Assembly: GCA_029721435.1 (NCBI GenBank)
Contig: CM056573.1
Span: 154,215,947-154,279,946 of the forward strand
DNA from: Gymnothorax reevesii
Lineage: Eukaryota; Chordata; Actinopteri; Anguilliformes; Muraenidae
DNA length: 64,000 nucleotides
Reading direction: 5' to 3'
Shown here: in pieces, positions 36,561 through 47,599 of the stretch
Numbering within the stretch: the stretch's first letter is position 1
Layout: every line of letters starts with the position of its first letter
Notes under the pieces: model-generated
Database searches by the model: none
What the model saw: the letters and a program-made list of their open reading frames with translations, nothing else
Told to the model about the DNA's origin: nothing
Made by a program: the position numbers and the translations under genes

Positions 36561-36904
36561 CCATGTGATGTCCATTGACATTGTCTTGTGGGGGAGCATC
36601 CTGCTCCGCTAACAGCAGCTCACTTGAAATTGAGTCTTCAGATTGGTGTTATAGCCCCACAAGAGTGTGTTTGACTGCTGCCCTTGTTTCTATGTCAGCA
36701 AAGGCCTCAGCCAAACTGATCAACATGTTTGCGGTGCAGAGGGCCACAATCAACACAGCTATCATGAGTACAGACAGCAAATCCAACACATGGGTTGCCC
36801 TTATCGACTCCTGACGCCCAACCATCAACAAAGTATTCAATATCAGGATTTGATAGAGGCATGTCCCTGAGTCCAGGACATGCAGTATTATTAGATAGGA
36901 CTTC

Positions 36905-39110
36905 TTTAAAACAATGGAGAATACTTTTTTTATATATTTTTTTTTCCTCTCAATGAATTGTGATTAAGCAATCCACCTAAGTCTAGGGTTCCGCTAAAAG
37001 CATGGAGGAAATACACAGTCAGGGCTTATTAGCCCCAACCATTCTTACATTTCCCCTCATCATCAGCAGAACCGGGTGGAATCACTTTAGACCATGTTAC
37101 AATTAGCAAAAAAAATTTAATATTTTTTATTCACAAAAATGGCTACATATATAATATTAGTTTTCACTTTGGGCTCCTGGCACATAAAGGTCCTTTCAGT
37201 CAGTACCTTTTATTTGACTCACTTAATCAAAAATAAATTTAGAAATCGCAAGCAAAGTAATATGTGATCGCGTTACTAGTTGACTTTTGAATTTAGTCTT
37301 GTGTTACTACTTCAGATTGAATTTCCCCAAATCTATTTTAGAAGGTAAACTTTTAAGCTAAAACATATCCAGCTGGCCAGCTTTATCACTTTTACCCAAG
37401 GTTATTTTCATTTCTTCTCTTCAGCAGTGCTCTCTGTGGAAAAGTTCCAAGAGGAGTTAGAGACAAACAATAATGAACAACTTTATTTTAATTCAACTCG
37501 TTCGGACACTTCCCTGTAAAAGTTAAATAAACATATTAAGGCTATCAGTCCACTCAGTTCCTTTGCCATGAAGACACTCGTTGACAATTCCTGTTCAAAA
37601 TGGAGAAAAGATTTTTAATTGCATTTCTTTGGTCAGGGAAACTTTCAGTCACATTTGTTCCACTTAGTGCTTCCCCATCTAAAGATCCATGATTCTCTAA
37701 TCCCACAATACTTCATTTGATTTTTTTTTTTATCAACTTAATATGTACCATTAAATTTCATATGATATTTTTTATTTACGTGCACTTCTCTGATCATTTT
37801 ACCTTATTTCTTTCCTTCAGATAGCAATTGCAATTTAATTTTTTAATGCTTGATAGAAAAACCTCTAAATTGAATTTGGCACACAGTCTCTTATTGTATA
37901 CAGTGTTACGCACTACTTTGGCAAATTTTGAACATACTGTGTTATTCTTGTTCACTTTCACTTCATTTTCTTTTCAGAGATGTGCTTCTAGCACACCAAT
38001 CTCACACAGCCTGATTATCTACAGAAAAGTGCTTTGATTTTCTAGCTCTTTAAAATATTTTACAAATTCAAATAGTGTAATCACATCATGCTTATAGAGG
38101 ATATCACTGGTATATGTATTACTACCGCCAAATATTAGAGCATTTAAATATTCACTTTGTCCTGCATCTTAAAGAAATTCAGTTAGCCACAACATTAGAA
38201 ACACTTGTCCATGTTTGTATAATTTACATTCAATTGTTACTTCATCTAAACTTCCCTCTGTTTATAAGTACCGATCATTTAAGAGGGGTTAGCATTTATT
38301 TTATCAAGAAATGGCGACTTTTGCTCGGTTTCATGAGGAAAATTTATTCTGCTTACTTCTGCAACTTTTACCTCTTACAAATACACAGTCATTAAAAATG
38401 GCTTAACTCCTACAAATTTGCTCTGCTAATATACACTATTTTTTCAGAATTTTCCATTTTTACCAACCCTGTAATAACAGTAAGGAGTCCATAAAATACT
38501 GTAAATATTGGCTAACAACTGGCACCTTAACTTATTCTCAAATCAATGCCAACTTTATTGAAAACATCTATATGCACTTCATGGAATAGATTCAATCTAA
38601 CAAAGACAGAACTAACAATTATGCCAGCAATGCAGTTGTTTACAGACACTGAGTTAGGTTCATTCACATTGATTCCCACATACGCACACGCAGTCTGAGC
38701 TCAGGACACACACATACCTTAGTGCACTTTCCTCTCTCACATTCATTCACATTGGAAAAGATCCAAGGCTTAAATTTTCTTATGATCTGACACCATTGTT
38801 GCTTCGATAACATAGAGCATTGTTTGTGTATTTCAACTGAGCCCAAATTCCTTTGCTCACAATGATTCCCAGAATCATTATGTCAGCATTCTACACACTC
38901 CTCAGTCTCAGACCCACAATGATTCCCTGAACCATTATGTCAACTTTCAACAAATTGCCCAGTCTCAGTCACACTTCGTCATCATCAGTCCCAGAACAGC
39001 AGTCCTTACAACAACAACCACAGCAACCTCTTTACTGTTCATCAGTCCCATAATTGGCAATATTACTTTCTCTGCCTCACAACAACTAAGCCGAATTCAG
39101 TAAAAATTCC
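36905..39110 (-). other. Retroviral interior without recognisable genes
   Basis: This is where gag, protease and reverse transcriptase would be expected, but I find no conserved motif on the sense strand. AT-rich, with short repeats around 38870-38960 (GAATCATT-type words). It may be unrelated filler captured by the defective virus. Confidence 0.45.
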
Positions 39111-39128
39111 GTCACTCACCCGCACCTC
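39110..39128 (-). promoter_or_regulatory. Possible retroviral splice donor in leader
   Basis: On the sense strand GCGGGTGAGTGAC lies about 190 bases after the primer-binding site and matches a 5' splice site (G|GTGAGT). Confidence 0.45.
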
Positions 39129-39291
39129 CACTCATTGTTTGGAGAACCCCCCGTTTCTGACCTCCTACACACCCCAAAAGGGCCATCTCAAGCGGCCTGG
39201 GCTGAGGTCTTACCACAACGTCCCCTGGACGACCGTGCGCACGGTTTTTAGTCGGCGCTGATTCTCCAGGGAGTGCATGTGAGATATTGGA

Positions 39292-39310
39292 ATTCCGGAC
39301 GTAGCCCCCA
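39292..39310 (-). promoter_or_regulatory. Primer-binding site, proline-tRNA-like
   Basis: TGGGGGCTACGTCCGGAAT on the minus strand, one base after the LTR. It resembles a proline-tRNA primer-binding site with one extra base and one change, as used by gamma-type retroviruses. Confidence 0.7.
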
Positions 39311-39311
39311 A

Positions 39312-39961
39312 TGTTAAAGGAATTTTGGTTTTATATTCCCAGTATTACCTTCACAAGAGAAAACTCAAGACGACTCAGGAAAACATCAGTCGGAGGCAGA
39401 GAAGTTAATATCCAAGCCAAAGTCCGTTTACTTTTTTGCAAAAAAGGATCCCCACATACAGAAGTTCAGGTCAAGATGGAGGATACACAATTAGAAAGTT
39501 CTCTGGTATTTGTAGGAATACTCCATGGCGTTCTCCTCCCCCCGTGCTGATTTACACATCACGCGAGCCTTACGTCACACGCAACTGAGTCAAGTTGGTA
39601 CGTAACCACGTCAAGTTGTCTAGGGATACACACACATCTTGCCAGGGAGGAGAGCACCTGCCTTCTCTCTCAGCTCTGGCTCCAGCTTATCTTGTTATGG
39701 ATTCCGGAGCTTTCTATGAACATATAAACTAAGAGAAAGAGAAAAACATCTTGCCCTTGGTACAGACATTCAAGTTGTCATGACTTTAGATAGGCTACAT
39801 GTCATGACTCACTAGTAGAGTTATGCAGGCCCCTGCTAAATCAGAAATATGCAAGCACACACACACTCTAGGCCTATGAAGTTGTGAACTAAAACAGAAT
39901 ATGAGCAAGCAAGGATAACAATTAATAATAATTAAATTAATCAATAAAAAATGTTTCCACA
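39312..39961 (-). repeat. Retroviral 5' LTR
   Basis: 650 bp, 13 differences from its partner at 33099. In sense orientation it starts TGTGGAAACA and ends CCTTTAACA, with the primer-binding site directly after. Confidence 0.9.
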
Positions 39962-40090
39962 GACCAGATTAGAAAGGCTTTGTAAATATAAACAATAAAA
40001 GACAAGTATTCAATTGTGGAATAATCCCACCAAAATTAGGGAACAACATTCACAACATAACACGGTAATTAATACATTTCCTCCAAGGAA

Positions 40091-41464
40091 TTGACTGTTG
40101 ATCAGCTGTCCTTCCTGTCTAAAGGTCTGTCATTTGTAGCCACTAATAGGGTTAATGTTTTTGGTTTGAAAGTGGATCTTTTTCAGTGTTTCAGGAAAAT
40201 TAAACTGAGACATTTTTTCTCTAGGAACATTGATACAGCAACTAGTTTACCGTCTACTGTCCTTAGACCTAAGAGCGCTTTTTGCCCCAACATCACAAAT
40301 GCATCTATCAATACTTTCTGCAGGCTAGTAGAAAATGACATTATGAAGATTCACAGTCAGCCTTATCATTATTCACAAAACCTAACGAATAATGAGAGGA
40401 GTGCTTTGTATGAATTGTTGACAGACAAAGACATTGTTATAAAACCTGCTGACAAAGGTGGAGGTATTTGTATTCAAGATACAGACAAATAAGAATCTGA
40501 AATTAACTCACCGTTGTCTAATACCAGATTTTACAAACGTTTGCAAACAGATCCCACAAGCTCATTTCAACTAGAACTACGTCTTTTTCTAGAAGATGCC
40601 AAACAAAAAGGTTGGATTACACAAGCTGAATATGATTTTTTGTACTGTCAGCATCCCATTTGTCCAGTCTTCTACACTTTGCCTAAGGTAAATAAGTCTC
40701 TATCCAATCCTCCAGGCCATCCCATAGGAGCTCAGATAAATTCTTTATTATCACCATTGTCTCAGTCTGTGGACTACTTCATTAAACCTTGTGTCCAGAC
40801 ACTGCCAGCATATATAAAAGACTCCACTGATTTTATCATTAACATTTCAAGTCTTAGTGGCTTACCTGATGACATTCTGTTGGTGACCTTTGACATTGCC
40901 AGTCCTGACACAAATATTCCGCATGATGGGGGCGTTGAGGCTTTACAATTCTATCTTCAGAACCGAGATGATTCAGCTATGCCTCCCAATGAGTTCATTA
41001 TTGATTTAGCCAATCTTGTGATGAAGAAAAACTATTTTAATTTTAATGGAGAGTTCTATTTACAAACGTCTGGCACAAGCATGGGTTCAATTTGTGCACC
41101 TAATTATGCCAATTTGTATGTTGGTTACTTTGAAAGGAATTTTGTTTTCAAACAAGAGTGTAACATTTTCCTGCCTAAAGTTTTGAAGTGGTACAGGTTT
41201 ATTGATGATGTGTTCTGCCTGGTCCAAGCTGATGCCAATGAGCTACAAGATTTTTTCACTTTACTCAACAGCTTTAATTGTAACTTGCAATTTACTATGA
41301 GTTACAGTGGTAAAAAAGTTCCTTTTTTGGATATGTGGGTTATTAAAAATAATGGCACCTTATCCACCACTCTTTACCGCAGAGAAACCGATAAGAACAC
41401 ACTTCTTCTGGCAAGTAGCCCTCTGAAGAGAGGTTTGCCCAAAAGTCAATTCTTTAGGCTTTGA
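40091..41464 (+). pseudogene. Penelope-like reverse transcriptase
   Basis: Frames 40091-40492 and 40514-41464 are the same frame, separated by one stop (40490-40492). Landmarks: KPADKGGGICIQD (N-terminal), FYTLPKVNKSLSNPPGHPI, the first catalytic segment changed to VTFDIASPDTNIPH, TSGTSMGSICAPNYANLYVG, and the catalytic RFIDDVFCLV. After 41464 the frame is lost, and the connector to the endonuclease is broken. Domain content fits a teleost Neptune/Poseidon-like Penelope element. Confidence 0.85.
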
Positions 41465-41700
41465 CGAATTTGTAGTACTACAGAAGATTTTATAGAGAAG
41501 GCATCTGAGATGAGGTCTAGATTTATCCGACGGGGATACCCTAATGATTGGCTACAGAAGGCTTATGATGCAGCACTGAGGAAACCACGCTCAGAAGCGT
41601 TACAATAAACCAAGAGAAAAGTGTTCTCTGTTAATGTATCACTGCTTATTCTCCTCTCTCTTTCACCATCTAATCTACTTTTAAGAAGCACTGGCATATT

Positions 41701-42227
41701 TTGACTTCATATCCTGAATTGGCCCCCCATTTTAAATTTCAGCCTCTTTTTGTGAACAAGCGAGGGAGAAATCTGAGAGACCTCCTTGTTCATGCTGATT
41801 TTACCACTTACAGGCCTAAGCCGCCCACTCAGCAGCTTTTATCCCCTTTACCTGCGGGAAATTATCGTTGTGGAAATTGTGCACAGTGCAATAATACCTT
41901 AAAAACTAACTTTTTTCATCATCCTCACACTAATAAGAATTTTCCATAAAAGAGTTAATAACTTGTGCGTCTACACATGTGATATACATGCTGCGCTGTC
42001 CCTGTGGTTTGGCATATGTGGGTAGGACATCTAGGCAATTAAAACAGCGCATTAGTGAACACAAAAGCTCTATACGCAGAAATGACAGAAGTTATCCTGT
42101 GGCTGTTCATTTCAATGATGAAAAACATGACGGTCTTGAAAAAGTCAGCCTTCCACGGAAAGGTGGTGATTTTAATTTGCTGCTCAAACGTCGCGAAGTG
42201 TATTGGATATTCACTTTACAGACTTGA
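41701..42227 (+). pseudogene. Penelope-like C-terminus with GIY-YIG endonuclease
   Basis: The segment 41701-41949 carries the cysteine-containing connector (NYRCGNCAQCNN). After a frameshift, 41979-42227 encodes the GIY-YIG nuclease: MIYMLRCPCGLAYVGRTSRQ, then QRISEHKSS, as in active Penelope elements. GIY-YIG nicks the target DNA for priming. The final residues lead into the inverted pLTR. Confidence 0.8.
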
Positions 42228-42234
42228 ACACCTG

Positions 42235-42740
42235 ATGGACTGAATGATGAACTTCCCCTCAATGTTATGTTGTGAATGTTAATCCCTAATTTTGGTGGGA
42301 TTATTCCACTAAAGAATACTGTCTTTTATTGTTTATATTTACAAAGCCTTTCTAATCTGGTCTCCTCTCCTATTTTCAGAGGTTGGGACGATTAGAAGGC
42401 GGCAAAATTATTCTTCATACATGTTGTCTCATGATTGTACTGTAAATGTGTGGTTACTCTTTGGCTGGATATATATATATATATTTTTTTTTTTATTTTG
42501 CTATGATTTGCAGACATTGAATTATTGTTTCCTTAAATGGGGTTATTAATACCTTATATTGATGTTTACTTTTGAAATGCATCTGATTAATAGTTGTGAT
42601 TTTACCTGATTGGGCCACGTAGGCCTTCCAGCCTGCATTTAAGATATTGCATTTTCTGTTTGTTGTCCTGAGGAAGGTCGGTTGACCAAAACGTTGACTA
42701 ATAAATCCAATGCAAGTGAGCAGACTATGCGGGATTTTTT
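42235..42740 (-). repeat. Right inverted pLTR of Penelope element
   Basis: Inverted relative to the left block (32687-33098 plus 39962-40080). Contains a TA run at 42470-42484 and the hammerhead-like motif at 42667-42692. Confidence 0.8.
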
Positions 42741-43386
42741 TTCGTTACTTGAGTCCTTAGTCGGCCTTTCTCCTACGCACCTGTCTACTTACCGGTGTGC
42801 AAAAGTTATTCTCACTATTCGGGAGCAACATATGTTGCCATCCAAGCAACGTCTTTTTCATGGACGCCCCTGCTTATTTCAGCAAGACAATGCCAAGCCA
42901 CATTCTGCACGTGTTACAACAGCATGGCTCCGTAGTAAAAGACAGCGGGTACTAGACTGGCCTGCCTGTAGTCCAGACCTGTCTCCCATTGAAAATGTGT
43001 GGCGCATTATGAAGTGTAAAATACGAAAACGGAGACTTGTTGAACAACTTAAGCTGTATATCAAGCAAGAATGGGAAAGAGTTCCAGCTGAAAAGCTTCA
43101 AAAATTGGTCTCCTCAGTTCCCAAACGTTTACTGAGTGTCGTTAGAAGGAAAGGCGATGTAACACAGTGGTAAAAAGGCCCCTGTGCCAACTTTTTTGCA
43201 ATGTGTTGCTGCCTTTAAATTCTAAGTTAATGATTATTTGCAAAAAAAGTTTCTCAGTTTGAACATTAAACATCTTGTCTTTGCAGTGTATTCAATTGAA
43301 TATAAGTTGAAAAGGATTTGCCAAGCATTGTATTCTGTTTTTATCTACAATTTACATAACGTGCCAACTTCACTGGTTTTAGGTTT

Positions 43387-43387
<1 letters not shown>

Positions 43388-43437
<50 letters not shown>
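43388..43437. repeat. Microsatellite (TA)25
   Basis: Directly abuts the right end of the Tc1-like element; a matching 18-bp (TA) run abuts its left end at 31621-31638. Confidence 0.97.
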
Positions 43438-43445
<8 letters not shown>

Positions 43446-43591
43446 TTTTCCCTCATTATTGCTGCGAAACGGGATGTTACGTTACAGGCAAAAGAAAATG
43501 CAATAGGAATTTTGCGCGTATTCTCGTATTATGTCTGTCGTCTCAAAAAAAAAAAAATATGATGAAGCTGAACTCTACTAATTACTTGCTA

Positions 43592-44103
43592 TGTTGTGTT
43601 CCAGGGTTCTGGCCTTTGGCCAGAACAGTACAGCATTTATGGTTTTAACAGTTTCATGTTCAAGATTTCATGGTTCATAGTTTCATGTTCCATAGTCATG
43701 TTCATAGTCATAGTTTTAACAGTTTCTTGTTTCAGGATTTCACATTCCTTGTCCATGTTTTTACTTTTCCATGTTCAAGTTCTTGTTGTCAAGTTCCCTT
43801 GCATATCTAGTTTCAAGTCTTGTTCTAGCCTCTTGTCAAGTCTCGTAATTCTAGCTCTTGTCTTGTGTATATATATAGTCTTGTTATTTATTTTTCTTGA
43901 TCTTCTTGCCTGGAGTTTCCAGTGCCTTTTGTTTTTTGTCATTTTGCATTCTTTGTTTATAGCTCTGTGTAGCATACCTTAGTTTGTTTTTTGCAACCCT
44001 TTGGGCCAAGTTTTTCGTTGGCCCTCGTGCCTGTTTTGTTTTGTTTGGAAATAAATCCTCATTCCCTTCTCCCCGCATCTGGTGTCTTACTGATCCCATA
44101 TCA
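43592..44103 (+). mobile_element. Solo LTR (family A), 512 bp
   Basis: TGTTGTGTTCCAGGG...CATATCA with 5-bp target duplication TGCTA (43587-43591 and 44104-44108). An AATAAATCC poly(A)-type signal is near 44049. The same start occurs at 1-89 and 62122. Confidence 0.85.
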
Positions 44104-44109
44104 TGCTAA

Positions 44110-45640
44110 TTGTATCGTTTGATCTATCCTTTCTGTCTTTTTCAGTGGGTATGCCACCGAACTTCAGTGGACTGTCTGGACACATGTTCACTTATCTATG
44201 GAGTCTGACACACCTAACAGCCTATCTTTAAAGGTCATATATTAGGTTGATTAGTCTTCAAGATGGGTAAAATCATCCAAAAATCATCCAATCATCACTC
44301 GATGGGTAAAATCATCCAATTTGCAATGCTACAACAGTGACGGAAATATAACAGATTAACAAAACGGAAAAATAGGGGCACGTAAAAACAGGGCATTTAT
44401 CAACAGTACTACTCCAAGATATGAAAATGAATGATTTCCAGAATAACCAACCCAGGTGCAAGCATCGATTTCTCTGGGAGCTATCTGGCTGCGTATGAAA
44501 GTGATTACAAGGGCTCATACAGACGCACTTCCAAGCAATGATGCAACTAGACAGACGCTTCTACTACAGCGTGTACAATGGAGTTGGCTTTAATTAATAA
44601 TAATTAAACTAATAAACAAATAATTGTAATTTAATTGTAATTGAATTTTTTATCGAAAAGTAATTGTAATTGAACATTCTGTCCAGATTGAAAAAAGTAA
44701 TTGAAACTCTGTGAGGAAAAAAACTCCCAAACGTCTCAAGACCAAACACAACTATCATTGTAAAAATGTTGTACATTGCACGGTATAATCTGTTCAGGAC
44801 TTGAAATTTAAACTGTTTGGAAGCACCTGCTGACTAACCCTGGTAAACAGCAGTTAATCTCGCTAGCTCTAGCTGAGTTAACAGTCATAGGTAAGATCAG
44901 TTATCATTAGCACTATATTAAGTAGATTTCCTTGCGAATTCACTGGATGAAGCATATTGCTACTCAGACTTAGTATTGTGGAGCTTGTGCTGTTTTACAG
45001 ATGAATGGTTTTGAAGTTTTGAGGATAGCTATGTATGCAGGGTAACTACTGAGGAGCTTATAAATGTCCTGGTGTTATGTTGAGTGTTCTGAACTTTTGT
45101 GTCTTCAGTGGCTTTATCTGAAGCCATCAGCCAGATGAAAATAGCTAAAAACGGCAGGTTTTCGACTGTTGGTGGTTGCCCCCTATTTGTCCAGTTTGTC
45201 ATCATTACCACCGATATCAATATTGCCGAGTAAAATTAGCTAGGCAGGCTATTAACTGGTTTTTGAAGATCCCAAAATTCATGCAAGGGAACTTTCCCCA
45301 TGGGCTATCTGTTTTCCAGCTTTGTGAACTTGGCACCCCATATGACAAAATCTGAATGAAACCTATTACATTTGTTTCCCCTTTGTTTGTGCAGGAAAAA
45401 TGAGAATTCATCTCCTGCCGCTGCTATTCATTTTGGATGGAAATCTTTAATGTTTAATGTCTCCAGAATGGTGACAATGGATTTTGGAATGTGTAACCAT
45501 ACCAATCCTAACAGGAAAAAATTTAAATGCTTATAAAGTCTCAATCCTCTGAAATGGCAATAATAGCTTTTTCAGTTGCAACACGCAATTATTTCACCCA
45601 AACACTGCGCATATTTACAGTGAAGTGAAACACTTTTTTT
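44110..45640. other. No gene seen
   Basis: Interior of the sequence bounded by the hAT-like ends. No transposase motif. AT-rich TAATTGTAATT-type repeats occur at 44590-44710. Confidence 0.4.
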
Positions 45641-46179
45641 TTGGTCTTGGTCTCGGTCTTGGTCTCGTCCTGCTCTGGTCTTGGTCTCGAAATGGTCTGT
45701 CTTGGTCTTCGTCTTGGTCTTTGTCTCGGTCTTGTCTTGGTCTTGCTTCCCTTTGGTCTTGGTGGTGTCTTGGTCTTGGCTAAGGCGGTCTTGTCTACAT
45801 CACTAGGGTGAAGTGAATAAAAATGACTATCTTCTTACAAGAACACCTGTCAGTGGGGGGGATTTATTAGGCAGCGAGTGAATTTTTTGTCCTGAAAGTT
45901 GGAAGCAAGAAAAATTGACAAGTATAGGGATGTGAGTGACTTGGACAAGGGCAAGTGGCATCGGCCAGACAACTAGGTCAGAGCATCTCCCCAAAACTGC
46001 AGCACTTGTAGAATGTTCCTGGTCTGCAATGTCAGTACCCACAAAAAATGGTCCAAGAAAGGAGAACTGGTGAACAGGTGACAGGTTCGTGGGTAGCCAT
46101 GGCTCATTGAATCGTATGGGGCGTGAACGCTGACGTGTGTGGTCTGATCCAACAAAAGAGCAACTGGAGCTCAAATTGC

Positions 46180-47305
46180 TAGGGGTGTAACGATTCTGAA
46201 TCGATTCTGAATCAATGTTTTTTAAGGCATAGGACCGCCATAGGGCGAACATCCGAGCTTTCCGTTTTCCTTTAATAAACCCGACGCAGTCTTGAACGAA
46301 AGTGCCAAACATCAAAGGCCATGAGAAAAAAACTTGACGGACATAAGTTCTTTTCGGCGACGTGCTGCACAGAGCCAAGTAAAGGACTATAGAATCGTCT
46401 CCTTTCAAGCACTTAGGTTATTCTAATCTTTCTATTCTAATCTTGCACAATTTGCAATCAAACAGGGGATTCACTTATTTACTTTGCTGAATGAGAAGAG
46501 CTGTTTATTAAGACAGCATGTTTGATTGCCGCATACTGAAATTTAAATTTCCATAGATTAGCTGAAGCGTCTTAAAAGGATATAGAGTTTAGATTTTGCT
46601 AACTGCAGGTGCTCCGCTCTTCCTTAAATCTGCTCCCGTGTACTTGGCCTAAATAACAATCAAGAAACTTAGCCAGTAGCCGATAACGATTAAGATGTGA
46701 TGGTGAAAAGCAGACAAACCTAACTGGGCTACGGTGTTAGATTGAAAGAATCCCAATTTGAATAATTGGAAAAAAATCTTCCTCTGAATTACATCTCTCA
46801 TTGTAGCATTTTAGGACATTCAAGATTAATTTTAAACAGATTTGTTATAAGATCACCCAGGAGTTTAATCGTCTAAAAATATGCAACGTGGAAAACATTC
46901 TGAAAAGTGAATGAAATATGAATGTGAGATATTAGCAATCAAACATGTTGTCTTAATAAACAGCTCTACTCATTGAACTTAAAGAGTAAACAAATGCACC
47001 ATATGATTGCTAATCAAGCAAAGTAAACGGGAACAGGAATACTTTTCTTAGAGTTGCCTAATTGATTATTAGGAGACAATTTTGTTTTCATTTGCTTGGC
47101 TCCTCTATGCATGTAGCCAAAAAATGCTGATGTCAGTCAAGTTTCTTCTGGAAGCATTTCCCATGCCCTTTGATGTTAGGCACGTTCGTTCAGGACAGCA
47201 CGAGGGTTAATAAAGGAAAAGGGAAAGCTCGGAAGTTCGCCCCATGGTAGCAGGTGGTTTTACAACGCTTTACAAAAACATTGATTCAGAATCGTGACAC
47301 CCCTA
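46180..47305. mobile_element. hAT element, 1.13 kb, with fold-back core
   Basis: Inverted ends TAGGGGTGT(A/C)ACGATTCTGAAT and perfect 8-bp target duplication CAAATTGC (46172-46179 and 47306-47313) define a hAT insertion into the transposase region of a Tc1 element. Its centre (46430-47060) contains inverted blocks (GAGCTGTTTATTAAGACA pairs at 46494 and 46965) and a stretch, 46640-46930, colinear with one arm of the fold-back hAT at 15549. No transposase. Confidence 0.85.
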
Positions 47306-47599
47306 CAAATTGCTGAAAAAGCATTGGTTCCAATAGAAAGGTGTAAGAACACACAGTGCATCGCGGTTAGTTGTATATGGGGCTGCGTTGCCATAAACCA
47401 GACAGGGTGCCCATGCTGGTCCCAGTCTGCCACTGCAAAAGCCTACAAGGAGCATGTGATCATCAGAACCAGACCACTTTATCGTCCTGCGTTGCAAAAA
47501 GTAAACGTGCATAGCCTGCACCCCGTCCCGGAAGAACGAACAATGATCCAGCCATCACAGGATCTACAAAAGGAACGTGAACTGTTGAGATGAACACTT

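Larger units (their letters stand above)
33099..39961 (-). mobile_element. Endogenous retrovirus, gamma/epsilon-like, rearranged
   Basis: LTRs 33099-33750 and 39312-39961 (TG...CA) are flanked by a 4-bp target duplication GACC (33095-33098 and 39962-39965). The minus strand is sense: a primer-binding site, a leader with splice donor and a polypurine tract are in the right places. I count 13 differences between the 650-bp LTRs (about 98% identical). Coding remnants of integrase, protease and envelope are present but broken, and gag plus most of the reverse transcriptase were not found. The order integrase then protease is not the normal retroviral order. A 6.9-kb insertion into the Penelope left repeat. 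Confidence 0.9.
32677..42821 (+). mobile_element. Penelope-like element with inverted pLTRs, split by a retrovirus
   Basis: Flanked by 15-bp direct repeats GGAGCAACATATGTT (32662-32676 and 42822-42836). Inverted terminal blocks: 32687-33098 plus 39962-40080 on the left pair with 42235-42740 on the right, such as the shared GACGATTAGAAGGCGGCAAA. These are the inverted LTR-like repeats known from Penelope-like elements. Reverse transcriptase and GIY-YIG genes lie at 40091-42227. The retrovirus at 33099-39961 cuts the left repeat. Without it the element is about 3.3 kb. Confidence 0.9.
31973..43173 (+). pseudogene. Tc1-like transposase, split in two
   Basis: The left part is 31973-32356 (N-terminal paired-like helix-turn-helix domains: AIARNLGISSSTVRNIVKRF and ARKRQGRKPTLNARD) and 32399-32676 (start of the catalytic domain, VLWSDGSTFQIVFG, with the first Asp). 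The right part is 42837-43173, with FQQDNAKPHSARVTTAWL and SPDLSPIENVW. The second Asp and the final Glu are separated by 34 residues, the Tc1 pattern. A frameshift lies near 32350. The coding sequence is cut between the first and second catalytic residues by the insertion at 32677-42821. Confidence 0.85.
31639..43387 (+). mobile_element. Second Tc1-like element, split by a 10.1-kb insertion
   Basis: Terminal inverted repeats of roughly 200 bp (shared AACCAGTGAAGTTGGCAC and ATTCAATTGAATACACTGCA) enclose a split transposase gene. Both ends abut (TA)n: 31621-31638 on the left and 43388-43437 on the right, consistent with TA-targeted insertion into a dinucleotide repeat. Without the Penelope-like insert it would be about 1.6 kb, normal for Tc1. 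Confidence 0.85.
30285..45805. mobile_element. hAT-like ends enclosing 15.5 kb
   Basis: Left end TAGTGTTGTAGTACTCAAGG at 30285 and reverse-complement right end TAGTGATGTAGACAAGACCG at 45805 are similar inverted ends, both followed by GGTCTTG-rich subterminal repeats (30300-30420 and 45645-45790). Flanking sequences are the two parts of one Tc1 element, supporting a single insertion. A matching 8-bp target duplication is not visible, and no hAT transposase is found inside. Confidence 0.5.
30246..47590 (+). mobile_element. Outermost Tc1-like element of a nested stack
   Basis: The terminal repeat (CACTCAGCCATAACATTATG, 30255-30274) lies at 30246-30284 and continues at 45806 (GGTGAAGTGAATAAAAATGA). 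The transposase region runs from 45890 to 46171 and, after another insertion, from 47306 to about 47500. Recognisable pieces are SDLDKGK, KKWSKKGELVNR, KRATGAQIA, and KNTQCIAVS. The gene is full of stops and stops before the catalytic domain. The element was opened twice: by hAT ends at 30285-45805 and by the hAT at 46180-47305. Confidence 0.65.

Noticed and set aside
43238..43982. Frames of 136 and 128 codons
   Set aside because: They run through a (TA)n repeat, a Tc1 terminal repeat and a solo LTR.
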